Source of the DNA: Magnetovibrio sp. PR-2
GTDB taxonomy: Bacteria > Pseudomonadota > Alphaproteobacteria > Rhodospirillales > Magnetovibrionaceae
Assembly: GCF_036689815.1 (NCBI RefSeq)
Contig: NZ_JBAHUR010000001.1
Span: 248,001 to 312,000 of the forward strand
Length of the DNA stretch: 64,000 nucleotides
Reading direction: 5' to 3'
Positions 49,739 through 58,588 of this stretch are shown here, piece after piece. Positions within the stretch are counted from its first letter, which is position 1, and each line of letters starts with the position of its first letter. The notes under the pieces were generated by a model, which searched no databases, was not told the DNA's origin, and saw only the letters and a list, made by a program, of their open reading frames with translations. The translations under genes and the position numbers were made by a program.

Positions 49739-51568
49739 CTACTTCCCTTGGGCTTTTAACGTGGCGGCTTTGGCTTCGTCATACCACCACGCCCCGATTT
49801 GCACGCCTTTTTGCGGGGTGACGTCGGGGCGGGAAAACTTGTTCCAATAGACCAAGCGGTCATAGGCGATGTGCCAATGCGCAATGACATAATGGCCGTG
49901 TTGCAATACCCGGTCGAGCGCACGCACACGGGTGATCAAATCTTCGCGTGTGGGCGCGGCGATGATCTTTGCGACTAAGTTGTCGATGGCATCACTTTTG
50001 ATGCCGATGTAGTTGCGGCTGCCAGCAGTGTCCGCGGCAGCGCTGCCCCAATAGCCCAACTGCTCGTTGCCGGGCGAATCTGATTGGCCCCAACTGGACA
50101 CCATGATGTCAAAATCAAAACTGCGCATGCGTTGGATGTATTGGGGCGGGTCGATGGTGCGTACATTCAAGGTGATGCCAAGACGTTTTAAGTTTTTGGC
50201 AAACGGTAAAACGATGCGTTCAAACGTCGGCTGCACCAAAATGATTTCAGCTTCCAGCTTTTCGCCTGTCTTTGTGTTCACACGGTCCTTGCCTTGAATG
50301 ACCCAGCCCGCTTCTTTCAACAGACGGTCGGCTTCTTTCAAGTTCGTGCGAATGCGGCCATCGCCTTTGGTGGCGGGGGGATTGTAAACTTCGGTGAACA
50401 CGGCGTCGGGGATTTGACCGCGCAAGGGCTCCAATAGTTTCAGCTCGTCTTCACTGGGCAGGCCCGTTGCGGCGAGCTCGGAGTTGTCGAAATAGCTGCG
50501 CGTGCGGGTATATTGGCCGTAGAACAGGTTCTTGTTGGCCCATTCAAAATCAAACGCATAACCCAGCGCGCGGCGCACACGGGCATCTTGGAACTTCGTG
50601 CGGCGCGTGTTGAAGATGAACGCCTGCATGCCTTGGGGGCGATTGTGATGGACTTCTTCTTTGACCAACTGGCCTTGTTCAACCGCCGGAATGTCGTAAG
50701 CCGTGGCCCAGGTTTTCGAAATGTTTTCCAAGCGAAAATCCACCGCGCCGCCCTTCAACGCTTCAACCTGAATGTTGCCGTCGCGGAAGTAGTCGTAGCG
50801 GTGATGGTCGAAGTTGTTGGTGCCAACGTTGACGGGCAAGTCTTTGCCCCAATAGTTCTCAACCCGGTCATATTCGATGGAGCGTCCCGTTTCAAACTTA
50901 CCGATCTTATATGCGCCGGAGCCCAAGGGCGGCTCCAACGTGGTTTTGGTGAAATCGCGCGTATCCCAATAGTGTTTGGGCAGCACCGCCATCTGGCCGA
51001 TGATCAACGGCAGCTCACGGTTTTCATTGGTGGAAAAGGTGAACTTCACCGAAAGCGGGTCCAGGATTTCGACCTTTTCGACGTCCTTGTAATAGAACTT
51101 GTACAGCGGCGCACCTTTGGCGATCAGTGTGTCGAAAGTCCATTTCACGTCTTCGGCGGTGATGGATTTGCCGTCGTGCCATTTGGCTTCGGGGCGCAGA
51201 TGAAAGGTGATCCAGCTACGGTCCTGGGGCACTTCGACGGATTTGGCCAACAGCCCATATTCCGTGAACGCTTCGTCCGCCGAAGAGGTCAGCAAACTGT
51301 CATACAGCATACCGACGCCATCTGCCGTTTCGCCCTTGGGGATGAAGGCATTGAAGTTGTCAAAGCTGCCAAAGCCTGCGCGGCGCAAGGTGCCGCCTTT
51401 GGGGGCGGTTGGATTGACGTAGTCGAAATGTTTGAAGTCCGGGCCGTACTTGGGCTCGCCGTGCATGGCGATGGCGTGGGTGGGTGAGACGTCGGCACTC
51501 AGCGCGAGGCTGGGGATGGAGAGAGCCACAGCCGTGCCGACGGCCAATAAGACGGATTTCAAGCTCAA
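49739..51568 (-). CDS. yejA: Extracellular solute-binding protein YejA
   Basis: A 609-aa periplasmic peptide-binding protein (SBP family 5). The signal peptide runs to about residue 25 ([11 protein letters not shown]). Family features are [36 protein letters not shown], and [16 protein letters not shown] near the C-terminus. It captures oligopeptides for the YejBEF permease. It is first in the operon. A hisN-cytochrome c unit lies upstream on the same strand. Confidence 0.94.
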   Translation of the reverse strand: MSLKSVLLAVGTAVALSIPSLALSADVSPTHAIAMHGEPKYGPDFKHFDYVNPTAPKGGTLRRAGFGSFDNFNAFIPKGETADGVGMLYDSLLTSSADEAFTEYGLLAKSVEVPQDRSWITFHLRPEAKWHDGKSITAEDVKWTFDTLIAKGAPLYKFYYKDVEKVEILDPLSVKFTFSTNENRELPLIIGQMAVLPKHYWDTRDFTKTTLEPPLGSGAYKIGKFETGRSIEYDRVENYWGKDLPVNVGTNNFDHHRYDYFRDGNIQVEALKGGAVDFRLENISKTWATAYDIPAVEQGQLVKEEVHHNRPQGMQAFIFNTRRTKFQDARVRRALGYAFDFEWANKNLFYGQYTRTRSYFDNSELAATGLPSEDELKLLEPLRGQIPDAVFTEVYNPPATKGDGRIRTNLKEADRLLKEAGWVIQGKDRVNTKTGEKLEAEIILVQPTFERIVLPFAKNLKRLGITLNVRTIDPPQYIQRMRSFDFDIMVSSWGQSDSPGNEQLGYWGSAAADTAGSRNYIGIKSDAIDNLVAKIIAAPTREDLITRVRALDRVLQHGHYVIAHWHIAYDRLVYWNKFSRPDVTPQKGVQIGAWWYDEAKAATLKAQGK

Positions 51569-51645
51569 CAGTTTTCTCCCCAGTGTGCAGTCGTGTATGT
51601 GTTTTCAGCTTTTATATCTTCAAAAAAGATGGTGTTTGTATGGCA

Positions 51646-52425
51646 TCAGGCAAACGGTTTGATTATCTTCAACCCCTTTGCGTGCAGCGCTTTGTCGCCC
51701 GCCGCCAAGACACGCCCGTCACTGTCCATGGTGAGGCTTGCGCCCGACCAGTCGGTGATGATGCCGCCCGCCCCTTCGATGACGGGGACAAGGGCGGCGT
51801 AATCGTAGGTACCCAGCTGGACTTCACAGATCAAATCCACATGGCCCGACGACAACAGGCCATAGGCATAACAATCGCCGCCGTAGACCCGGCGCCAAAC
51901 CGTTTTCGCCAGTGCGTTAAACGCCGTTTCATTGTCGCCTTCGAACAGTTCGGGTGTGGTGGTGTAGAGCCACGCTTTGTCCAAGGCGGCGCAGGCGCGC
52001 ACGGTGCAAACCGCACCGTTGTGGGTGGACGGCTGGCCTTTGCAGCCGACCCAGCGCTCGTTTGCTGCGTGGGCGTCGATGACGCCGACCACCGGAACGC
52101 CGTGGTGACACAGCGCAATCAGGCTGCCGAACAAAGGCTTTCCAGTGACAAAGGAATTGGTGCCGTCGATGGGGTCCAAGACCCAGACAAACTCGGCGTC
52201 CAAATTTTCGTCGCCATATTCTTCGCCCAAAATGCCGTGATCGGGGTAGGTCTCATTGATCAGCGCGCGCATGACTTTTTCGGCCATGCGGTCGGCTTCG
52301 GTCACGGGTGAGGCGTCGGACTTGGCGTCCACGGCAATCCCGGTGCGAAAGCGGTCCATAATCTCCGGCTTGGCCGCGTCGGCCAGACGTTGGGCAAGAT
52401 CGGCGAAGGCTGTGTAATCCGTCAT
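51646..52425 (-). CDS. hisN: Histidinol-phosphatase (inositol monophosphatase family)
   Basis: A 259-aa metal-dependent phosphatase. Motifs: GILGEEYG, the metal-binding DPIDGTNSFVTG and the C-terminal YDYAALVPVIEGAGGIITDWSG. The sequence around FVTGKPLFGSLIAL matches the HisN branch, which makes L-histidinol in histidine synthesis; general inositol-phosphatase activity cannot be excluded. It begins 4 bp after the cytochrome c stop. Confidence 0.85.
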   Translation of the reverse strand: MTDYTAFADLAQRLADAAKPEIMDRFRTGIAVDAKSDASPVTEADRMAEKVMRALINETYPDHGILGEEYGDENLDAEFVWVLDPIDGTNSFVTGKPLFGSLIALCHHGVPVVGVIDAHAANERWVGCKGQPSTHNGAVCTVRACAALDKAWLYTTTPELFEGDNETAFNALAKTVWRRVYGGDCYAYGLLSSGHVDLICEVQLGTYDYAALVPVIEGAGGIITDWSGASLTMDSDGRVLAAGDKALHAKGLKIIKPFA

Positions 52426-52429
52426 CGGT

Positions 52430-53062
52430 CTATTCGTCCTTTAACGATTTCAAATAGGCCAAAACGTCTTGGCGGTCTTTTTCTTTTTTCAGACCCGCAA
52501 ATGCCATTTTGGTGTCGGTGACGTACGTGCGCGGCGAAGCGATGAAGCTGAGGATATCGGCTTCGGTCCAAGTGCCGCCCATGAGAGAAAGCGTTTTGGA
52601 ATAGCGGAAACCTTCGACTTTGCCTTTGTCGCGCCCGACGATGTTGAACAAGTTCGGCCCGGTCATGTTGCGCGCGCCCTTGTCGGAGGTGTGGCACGTC
52701 TTGCATTTGCGCCGAAAGGTCTTTTTGCCCTTGTCGACATCGCCGGTGACGGCGGCAACCACTTCTGCCACAGGTTCAGGGGCGGCTTCGACCATGGCTT
52801 TAGGTGCGGGCTCAGGGTCTGTTGCGACAACGGGCTCTCGGGCTGGCTCTCGGGCTGGCTCTGGGGCTGGCTCGGGTGCGGGCTCAGCTTGAACCGTTTC
52901 TTCAGGCTCAGCTTGGGGCTCGGGTGCGGGCACGGGTTCGGGGGCTTTTTCAGCAACGCTGGGAGAAGAGGACTGCGGCGGGAAAGCCAGATCGCCGACA
53001 AGGTTCACAGCGACAAAAACAAAAACCGTCAGGGCCAATGCGCCCACAATATTTTTCAACAT
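52430..53062 (-). CDS. Membrane-anchored c-type cytochrome with Pro/Glu-rich linker
   Basis: 210 aa from ATG 53062 (an in-frame start at 53164 adds 34 residues not needed). An uncleaved hydrophobic N-terminus (IVGALALTVFVFVAVNLVGDLAF) anchors it, followed by a long linker of about 75 residues made of Pro, Glu and Ala. The class I cytochrome domain has the haem motif CKTCH and the distal methionine in TKMAFAGL, much like cytochrome c2/c552. The linker would hold the haem away from the membrane to reach partners. It is followed by hisN. Confidence 0.88.
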   Translation of the reverse strand: MLKNIVGALALTVFVFVAVNLVGDLAFPPQSSSPSVAEKAPEPVPAPEPQAEPEETVQAEPAPEPAPEPAREPAREPVVATDPEPAPKAMVEAAPEPVAEVVAAVTGDVDKGKKTFRRKCKTCHTSDKGARNMTGPNLFNIVGRDKGKVEGFRYSKTLSLMGGTWTEADILSFIASPRTYVTDTKMAFAGLKKEKDRQDVLAYLKSLKDE

Positions 53063-53229
53063 TTGAAACCTATTTATTATTGAGACGTTACGCGGTTCAA
53101 AAGGTCTTTGCAGACCATACACGTGCGACCTTCCCCCCGCAACGATCAAAGCCTTATAAAGCAAGGTCTTGAACCATCATCGGGGATGTGGTCTTTAAGA
53201 CGTCAAACCCTATCCTTTGAGGCCTGAAC

Positions 53230-53988
53230 ATGAGCTTAACCCAGCTTAATCCCCCCCTGAGACCAATCGTCATCATTCCCGCCCGCATGGCGTCCATGCG
53301 CTTGCCCGGCAAGCCGCTGGCCGATATCGCCGGGCTGCCGATGATTGTGCAGGTCCTCAAACGTGCCGAAGAAGCCGACATCGGCCCGGTCGTGGTGGCG
53401 TGCGCGGAGCCTGAGATTAAAGAGGCCGTGGAACAGGCGGGCGGCCAAGCGGTGCTGACCGATCCGGGTCACCCGTCCGGCTCCGACCGCATCTTCGAAG
53501 CGTTGCAATCGGTCGATCCCAAAGGCGAGTATGACGCCATCGTCAATTTGCAAGGCGACCTTCCGGTCTTGGACCCGGAAGTGGTTCAGGCAGCGGTCAA
53601 GCCCTTGGCGGATCCGGATGTGGATATTGCCACCTTGGTGGCTGAGATCGTTGACGAGGACGAAAAAACTAACCCCAACGTGGTCAAGGCCGTGGTGGGT
53701 TTCAAAGACGCAGAAGATGTGGGCCGGGCGCTGTATTTTTCCCGTGCGACCACGCCGTCCGGCGACGGCCCGCTGTATCACCACATTGGGATTTATGCGT
53801 ATCGCCGCGCCGCGCTGGAACGGTTTGTTTCACTCTCGCCCGGTGTGTTGGAACAGCGCGAGCGGTTGGAACAACTGCGCGCGCTCGAAAGCGGTATGCG
53901 CATTGACGCCGCGCGCGTTGACACGGTTCCCTTCGGCGTTGATACTCCAGAAGATTTAGACCGCGCCCGCGCGATTTTGGGAGCTTAA
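53230..53988 (+). CDS. kdsB: 3-deoxy-manno-octulosonate cytidylyltransferase
   Basis: A 252-aa enzyme activating KDO as CMP-KDO for LPS. It begins with [25 protein letters not shown], the nucleotide site of the family, then [25 protein letters not shown] and [10 protein letters not shown]. The length matches. pheA begins 1 bp after its stop, so they are transcribed together, and the promoter region is shared with the divergent cytochrome c gene. Confidence 0.95.
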   Translation: MSLTQLNPPLRPIVIIPARMASMRLPGKPLADIAGLPMIVQVLKRAEEADIGPVVVACAEPEIKEAVEQAGGQAVLTDPGHPSGSDRIFEALQSVDPKGEYDAIVNLQGDLPVLDPEVVQAAVKPLADPDVDIATLVAEIVDEDEKTNPNVVKAVVGFKDAEDVGRALYFSRATTPSGDGPLYHHIGIYAYRRAALERFVSLSPGVLEQRERLEQLRALESGMRIDAARVDTVPFGVDTPEDLDRARAILGA

Positions 53989-53989
53989 C

Positions 53990-54838
53990 ATGCCAAACAA
54001 CACCATAGCCTTTCAGGGTGAACCCGGCGCCAATTCCGATATGGCGTGCCGCGAGGTTTTTCCCGAAATGGACACCTTGGCGTGCTACAGCTTCGAAGAC
54101 GCGTTTGCCGCCGTGCACGACGGACGGGCGCGTCTGGCGATGATTCCCATCGACAATTCAGTCGCAGGGCGCGTGGCGGATATTCACCATCTGTTGCCGG
54201 GCTCCAACCTGCACATCATCGGCGAGCACTTCCAACGCATCGATCACCACCTGTTGGCCATCAAAGGCGCAAAGATCGAAGATCTTAAAGAAGTGCACAG
54301 CCACGTGCATGCGCTGAACCAATGTCGCGGCATCATTAAAGAACTGGGCCTCACCCCAACGGTGCACGCCGACACGGCCGGGGCTGCGCACATGATCAGT
54401 CAACAATCCGACCCGTCCAAAGGTGCCATTGCGTCGAAACTGGCGGGAGAGATTTACGATCTGGAAGACCTGCGCGCCAATATTGAAGACGCTGAACACA
54501 ACACCACTCGTTTCTTGATCATGGCGGGCGCGCCGCAAACCCAGCCCTTGGGCGAAGGCATCGTGATGACCAGCTTTGTGTTTCGGGTGCAAAGCATCCC
54601 CGCGGCCCTTTACAAGGCGTTGGGTGGGTTCGCGACCAACGGGGTCAACATGACCAAGTTGGAAAGCTACATCATCGACGGCAGCTTCCAAGCGGCGCAA
54701 TTTTATGCGGAAGTTGAAGGCCATCCGGACGAAAAGCCCATGCAATTGGCGTTTGACGAACTGAAACATTTCACCAGCTCGCTGAAAATCATGGGCACGT
54801 ATCCGGCGTCAAGTTATCGTGCCAACGTGGCGGCTTAG
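53990..54838 (+). CDS. pheA: Prephenate dehydratase
   Basis: A 282-aa monofunctional dehydratase that converts prephenate to phenylpyruvate in phenylalanine synthesis. The catalytic region has FQGEPGANSDMACRE and the motif NTTRFLIM with the conserved Thr-Arg-Phe. The C-terminal ACT domain (about 195-275) would sense phenylalanine; its loop reads LESYIIDG rather than the classical ESRP, a pattern I associate with alphaproteobacterial enzymes. No chorismate mutase domain is present. Confidence 0.94.
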   Translation: MPNNTIAFQGEPGANSDMACREVFPEMDTLACYSFEDAFAAVHDGRARLAMIPIDNSVAGRVADIHHLLPGSNLHIIGEHFQRIDHHLLAIKGAKIEDLKEVHSHVHALNQCRGIIKELGLTPTVHADTAGAAHMISQQSDPSKGAIASKLAGEIYDLEDLRANIEDAEHNTTRFLIMAGAPQTQPLGEGIVMTSFVFRVQSIPAALYKALGGFATNGVNMTKLESYIIDGSFQAAQFYAEVEGHPDEKPMQLAFDELKHFTSSLKIMGTYPASSYRANVAA

Positions 54839-54922
54839 GCCTCTTGCCTAAACTTGCCCGATCAATGCATAATTGTGTAACTTAATAAGCGCGTTGTACG
54901 CGACATCAGTGGGATAGAAGAC

Positions 54923-55150
54923 ATGCTCAAACGCTCTAGCGAAAAATTGGGGTTCCAAGGTAAGGCCCCCGCCGCCGATCCGACCAGGCTCTTGCGGATG
55001 ACCGGCTTTAACAATCTCGATGATGCCACGTTGTTGGGTGCGCTTTTGGATATGAAGGCGCATATGCTTCAAGACGGCAATATGGAAGACCTGCACAACA
55101 AAGGCTGTGAAGCGCTGCGTTTGATTGCGGCGCGCAAAGGCAGCTCTTAA
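54923..55150 (+). CDS. Small protein of unknown function (75 aa)
   Basis: A 75-aa acidic-basic mixed protein. A GGGATAG ribosome site lies upstream of the ATG at 54923. It looks mostly helical (DDATLLGALLDMKAHMLQDG, EALRLIAARKG) with one Cys. No signal peptide. I do not recognise a family; coding is supported by codon pattern and the ribosome site only. Confidence 0.5.
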   Translation: MLKRSSEKLGFQGKAPAADPTRLLRMTGFNNLDDATLLGALLDMKAHMLQDGNMEDLHNKGCEALRLIAARKGSS

Positions 55151-55187
55151 ATATTTATAATCATTCAAATTATTTTGTCCGTGTGAG

Positions 55188-55196
55188 TTATCCACA
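55188..55196 (+). promoter_or_regulatory. Perfect DnaA box
   Basis: TTATCCACA, a full consensus DnaA box, next to an AT-rich stretch (about 55148-55177). A related TTATCCCCA occurs at 55888-55896. These could be part of an origin or a DnaA-titrating or regulatory site; one perfect box is not enough to call an origin. Confidence 0.5.
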
Positions 55197-55305
55197 TATC
55201 GCGCGGCAATTGTGAATTATGGTTAACAAATTCGCACCTTTGTGTTGGATGGTTCCGCGACATTTGGTAATGTGCGATTCGCGCCTAACGAATGTGGGGT
55301 ACTCT

Positions 55306-55872
55306 GTGCTTTCGAACCAAAAAACCTTGGCCTCAACTGTATTGAGCCGAACCGCCCGCCGCTTTGCGGTTTTGGGCGCGGTTTTGGGTGCCTCCACGTT
55401 GCTTTCAGGCTGCATGACGTACATGACACAATCGGTTGGTGCGCCGATGCAAAGCTGTTTGAGCGACCGTGAAGATGTCGTGGCGGAAGCCGACTGGGAC
55501 AATGCGACCACGTTGGACGCCAAGTTCGTGAACGGCGAGCTGCGCCCAATGGTTCTGTATGTCGAAACCAACCGTCCGTATATCCTGCGTGTGCGCAACC
55601 TGGACCGCGAAAATCACAGCATTTGGGCTCCGGATTTTTTGAAACAAGGCGTGGCGCTCGACACCATTCAGATGGACGACAAGACCCCTGCCGGTGCCTG
55701 TGTGAACGGTGTGCGCGTGATGGCGCGTTCCACCGTGACGTTCCGCTTCGTTCCGGTGTGGGAAGGGCGCTATGAAGTTGCCAACAGCCGCTTCCCCATG
55801 ATCCCGCCTGCTCAGCTCACCGATGGGGTGTTTCACATCATTGAACCGCGCGTCGGTCAGTCTCTGAATTGA
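55306..55872 (+). CDS. Putative lipoprotein with cupredoxin-like domain
   Basis: About 188 aa from GTG 55306 (the frame is open back to 55219). The N-terminus ends in the lipobox LLSGC, so it is membrane-anchored in the periplasm. The body shows a beta-rich domain reminiscent of cupredoxins (LRPMVLYVETNRPYILRVRNLDRENHSIWAP) with a histidine in this place and a TVTFRFVPVWEGRYEVANS strand. The copper-binding Cys-His-Met set is not evident: GACVN and FPMIPP are possible parts. The metal role is therefore uncertain. Start choice is tentative. Confidence 0.7.
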   Translation: MLSNQKTLASTVLSRTARRFAVLGAVLGASTLLSGCMTYMTQSVGAPMQSCLSDREDVVAEADWDNATTLDAKFVNGELRPMVLYVETNRPYILRVRNLDRENHSIWAPDFLKQGVALDTIQMDDKTPAGACVNGVRVMARSTVTFRFVPVWEGRYEVANSRFPMIPPAQLTDGVFHIIEPRVGQSLN

Positions 55873-55938
55873 TCCGTGTTTGGGCGGTTATCCCCAAGCT
55901 TTCTTATAACAAGTTCTAATTAAAGGCTTTGTTAGGCT

Positions 55939-55966
55939 TTGCAGTTGGCAGGCCCCTTGGTATACT
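55939..55966 (+). promoter_or_regulatory. Promoter of the SRP RNA gene
   Basis: TTGCAG at 55939-55944, a 16-bp spacer and TATACT at 55961-55966, placing the start at about 55973, where the RNA stem begins. Confidence 0.8.
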
Positions 55967-55972
55967 CCGCGC

Positions 55973-56069
55973 GGGAGATCGGCGCGGACGAAGCCCTCGC
56001 CAACCCGGTCAGGTCCGGAAGGAAGCAGCCGTAACGAGTTTTTCTTCGGGTCGCTTGCTGGTCTCCCAC
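55973..56069 (+). ncRNA. ffs: Signal recognition particle 4.5S RNA
   Basis: The conserved domain IV is clear: GGTCAGGTCCGGAAGGAAGC at 56007-56026 followed by AGCC, with the GGAA tetraloop and symmetric loops that bind Ffh. The ends pair (GGGAGA at 55973-55978 with TCTCCC at 56062-56067), as expected for a 97-nt small bacterial SRP RNA. It is upstream of dnaX, a common position in alphaproteobacteria. Exact ends are estimates. Confidence 0.92.
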
Positions 56070-56100
56070 CTCTTCATGTATCTGGAGCCGGATCCGCAAC

Positions 56101-57921
56101 ATGTCAGACGAACAGACAACAGGCGTTGCCGAGGCTTCAAGCGATGAATACCGGGTCTTAGCCCGCAAATACCGCCCCACAGATTTTAACACGTTGATCG
56201 GCCAAGAAGCTCTGGTGCGCACGCTCACCAATGCGATCCAAACGGGGCGCTTGGCGCACGCGTTCATGCTGACCGGTGTGCGCGGTGTGGGCAAAACCAC
56301 CACGGCCAGGATCATTGCGCGCGCGCTCAACTGCATCGGCCCCGACGGTCAAGGGGGCGAGACCGCAGACCCGTGTGGTGTGTGCGAAAACTGCACCGCC
56401 ATTGCCGAAGACCGCCACGTCGACGTGATGGAAATGGACGCGGCGTCGCGCACGGGCGTGGACGACATTCGCGAAATCATTGAAGGTGTTCGCTACAAAC
56501 CGGTGTCGGCGCGCTACAAAGTCTACATCATTGACGAAGTCCACATGCTGTCCAAAAACGCGTTTAACGCGTTGCTCAAAACCTTGGAAGAGCCGCCGGA
56601 GCATGTGAAGTTCATCTTCGCTACCACCGAAATTCGCAAAGTCCCGGTGACGGTGCTGTCACGCTGTCAGCGCTTCGATTTGCGCCGCATCGATATGGAA
56701 ACGTTGGCGAACCACTTCAAAGGCATCGTCGAAAAAGAAGGTGCCACGGTGACCGAAGGCGCGTTGAGCCTGATTGCGCGTGCCGCCGACGGCTCGGTCC
56801 GTGACGGCCTGTCTTTGTTGGATCAAGCCATTGCGCACACCGCCGGTGAAGTCGGCGAAGACCAAGTGCGCGACATGTTGGGCTTGGCCGATCGCGCCCG
56901 CACGTTCGATCTTTTGGACACGGTGATGAAGGGCGATGCCCCGGGTGCGCTGGATCAACTTGCGTCTCAGTACGACAGCGGCGCCGACCCGGCCCAAGTG
57001 TTGGAAGACATGTTGGAACTGGTCCACTGGCTGACACGCATCAAAGTCACGCCCACCGCGGCCGAAGCCCCCGGCGTTCCGGAAATGGAGCGCACCCGGG
57101 GCCTGGAAATGTCGGGCGGCCTGACCATGGCGGCATTGACCCGCGCGTGGCAAATGTTGCTTAAAGGTTTGGGCGAAGTGCGCGCAGCGCCGAGCGCCTT
57201 GCAGGCGGCGGAAATGATTTTGGTGCGCTTGATGTATGGGTTGGAATTGCCGAGCCCGGCGGATGCGCTAAAACAATTGAAAAACGCGCCCCCTGCTTCT
57301 CAGGCACCGAGTCCCGGACCCGGTGGTGGTGGCGCGCCTGCGCCAGGTGGAGCGAGCACGTCTGCCCAAAGTTCGCAATCCATGCCCAGCGGTGCCACCC
57401 ACGGCCCGACCATGAGCGCCAATGCAAACACGGGCCCAGCTGTGAACGCCCAAACCCAACCCCAGCCCCTCAGCGTGTCGGAGCTGGAGCTGCCCAACCC
57501 GCAGACCTATGACCAAGTGGTGGACTTGGCGGAAAAGGTGGGCGAGATGATCTTGCACGCCAACCTGATTTCCAACCTGCACTTGGTGAGTTTTCAACCG
57601 GGCAAAATCGAATACCGCCCCGCCGACCATGCGCTGCCCGACTTGGCCCAGCGTTTGACCAAGATGCTGAACGATCACACGTCGAGCCGTTGGGTGGTGA
57701 GCATTTCACGCGCGCCGGGTGCACCGACCCTCACCCAACAACAAGACGCCGCCGTCGCTGCCGAAAAGGCCGAAGCCGCAGAGGATCCCTTGGTCCAAGC
57801 CGTTTTGGAAGCCTTCCCCGGCGCGGAAATTTCCAGCGTCGAAGATTTAAGCGCCGACATCCCGCCGCTTACTCGTCCGTTGGAGGACGAAGAGGTGGAT
57901 GGGCCACTTGACGTAGACTGA
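56101..57921 (+). CDS. dnaX: DNA polymerase III gamma/tau subunit
   Basis: A 606-aa clamp-loader ATPase. Walker A GVRGVGKTTTARII, the zinc site CGVCENC, YIIDEVHMLSKNAFNALLKTLEEPP and the arginine-finger region TVLSRCQRFDLRR are intact. A Pro/Gly/Ala-rich linker (residues about 400-450) leads to the tau-specific C-terminal part that binds polymerase and helicase. No obvious slippery sequence for a gamma frameshift was noticed. It directly follows ffs. Confidence 0.97.
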   Translation: MSDEQTTGVAEASSDEYRVLARKYRPTDFNTLIGQEALVRTLTNAIQTGRLAHAFMLTGVRGVGKTTTARIIARALNCIGPDGQGGETADPCGVCENCTAIAEDRHVDVMEMDAASRTGVDDIREIIEGVRYKPVSARYKVYIIDEVHMLSKNAFNALLKTLEEPPEHVKFIFATTEIRKVPVTVLSRCQRFDLRRIDMETLANHFKGIVEKEGATVTEGALSLIARAADGSVRDGLSLLDQAIAHTAGEVGEDQVRDMLGLADRARTFDLLDTVMKGDAPGALDQLASQYDSGADPAQVLEDMLELVHWLTRIKVTPTAAEAPGVPEMERTRGLEMSGGLTMAALTRAWQMLLKGLGEVRAAPSALQAAEMILVRLMYGLELPSPADALKQLKNAPPASQAPSPGPGGGGAPAPGGASTSAQSSQSMPSGATHGPTMSANANTGPAVNAQTQPQPLSVSELELPNPQTYDQVVDLAEKVGEMILHANLISNLHLVSFQPGKIEYRPADHALPDLAQRLTKMLNDHTSSRWVVSISRAPGAPTLTQQQDAAVAAEKAEAAEDPLVQAVLEAFPGAEISSVEDLSADIPPLTRPLEDEEVDGPLDVD

Positions 57922-57924
57922 GCT

Positions 57925-58209
57925 TCAACCTGAAGCTTTCGGCAGGGTCACCGTTTTTGATGCCTCCGTGTCGCCCAGTTTGGCGATGACTTTGACTTCG
58001 GTTCCTGCGGAGAACTCACCATTGAACTTCACGGACCACGATCCGTCCGAGTTTACTTTTGGGGACTTGTCTGCCGACATAGCGCCGGATTGAGTCTTAT
58101 AATGGACCGTGAGGGTTTTGTCGGCCGTACCCGTGCCCTGGGCTTCAAGCCCAGTATAAATATCGGGTTGGCCGAGACCAGTGACGGATGTAACGGTGAT
58201 GGAAGCCAT
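57925..58209 (-). CDS. Free-standing Ig-like domain protein
   Basis: 94 aa. AAGG and an A-rich ribosome site precede the ATG at 58209. The pattern of short strands (ITVTSVTGLG, TLTVHYKT, DGSWSVKFNGEF, GTEVKVIAKLGD) with DGSWS fits the bacterial Ig-like (Big) fold found in large adhesins. Here a single domain stands alone, with no signal peptide and no cysteine. It converges with dnaX 3 bp apart. Function is unknown. Confidence 0.6.
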   Translation of the reverse strand: MASITVTSVTGLGQPDIYTGLEAQGTGTADKTLTVHYKTQSGAMSADKSPKVNSDGSWSVKFNGEFSAGTEVKVIAKLGDTEASKTVTLPKASG

Positions 58210-58588
58210 ATCTTTACCTTCTTTCTTTGTGCTGTTTGGAGTGTAGATATGACGAGCATTGGGCCGTTTTGTGATGAAGCATCCCTACGATTTCTGGTCC
58301 GGCTCTCTCCGCCGATTGCCTATGCGTTTTGAACATATCTGCATTGCACTTGTGGGCTGGACGTTTTTGAGCTTGAGGACTATACAGGGGCCAGACAACA
58401 GCAAGGTGCCTAAAGATTTTTCCGCAGCACCCCCCAATGTCTTACTGAGACCAACAAAACCAATAATTTGACGTCGCGAGCTCTTTTGCGGCGGTGGTTC
58501 TCGTCTTCGCTCGACTGTGTCGGTTGCGAACCCGTCTGCTAACCGCGCTTTTCAGCTTGCGTCGACTGAGACGTAGAAGCTGCACGCC
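58210..58588. other. Non-coding gap upstream of SulP gene
   Basis: A 379-bp region with no convincing gene; short open frames here are not better than chance. It should hold the promoters for the Ig-like protein (minus) and the SulP gene (plus), but no clear box pair was seen. Confidence 0.5.

Noticed and set aside
58259-58471. 70-aa open frame in the gap before the SulP gene
   Set aside because: No ribosome site, codon pattern or recognisable sequence supports it.
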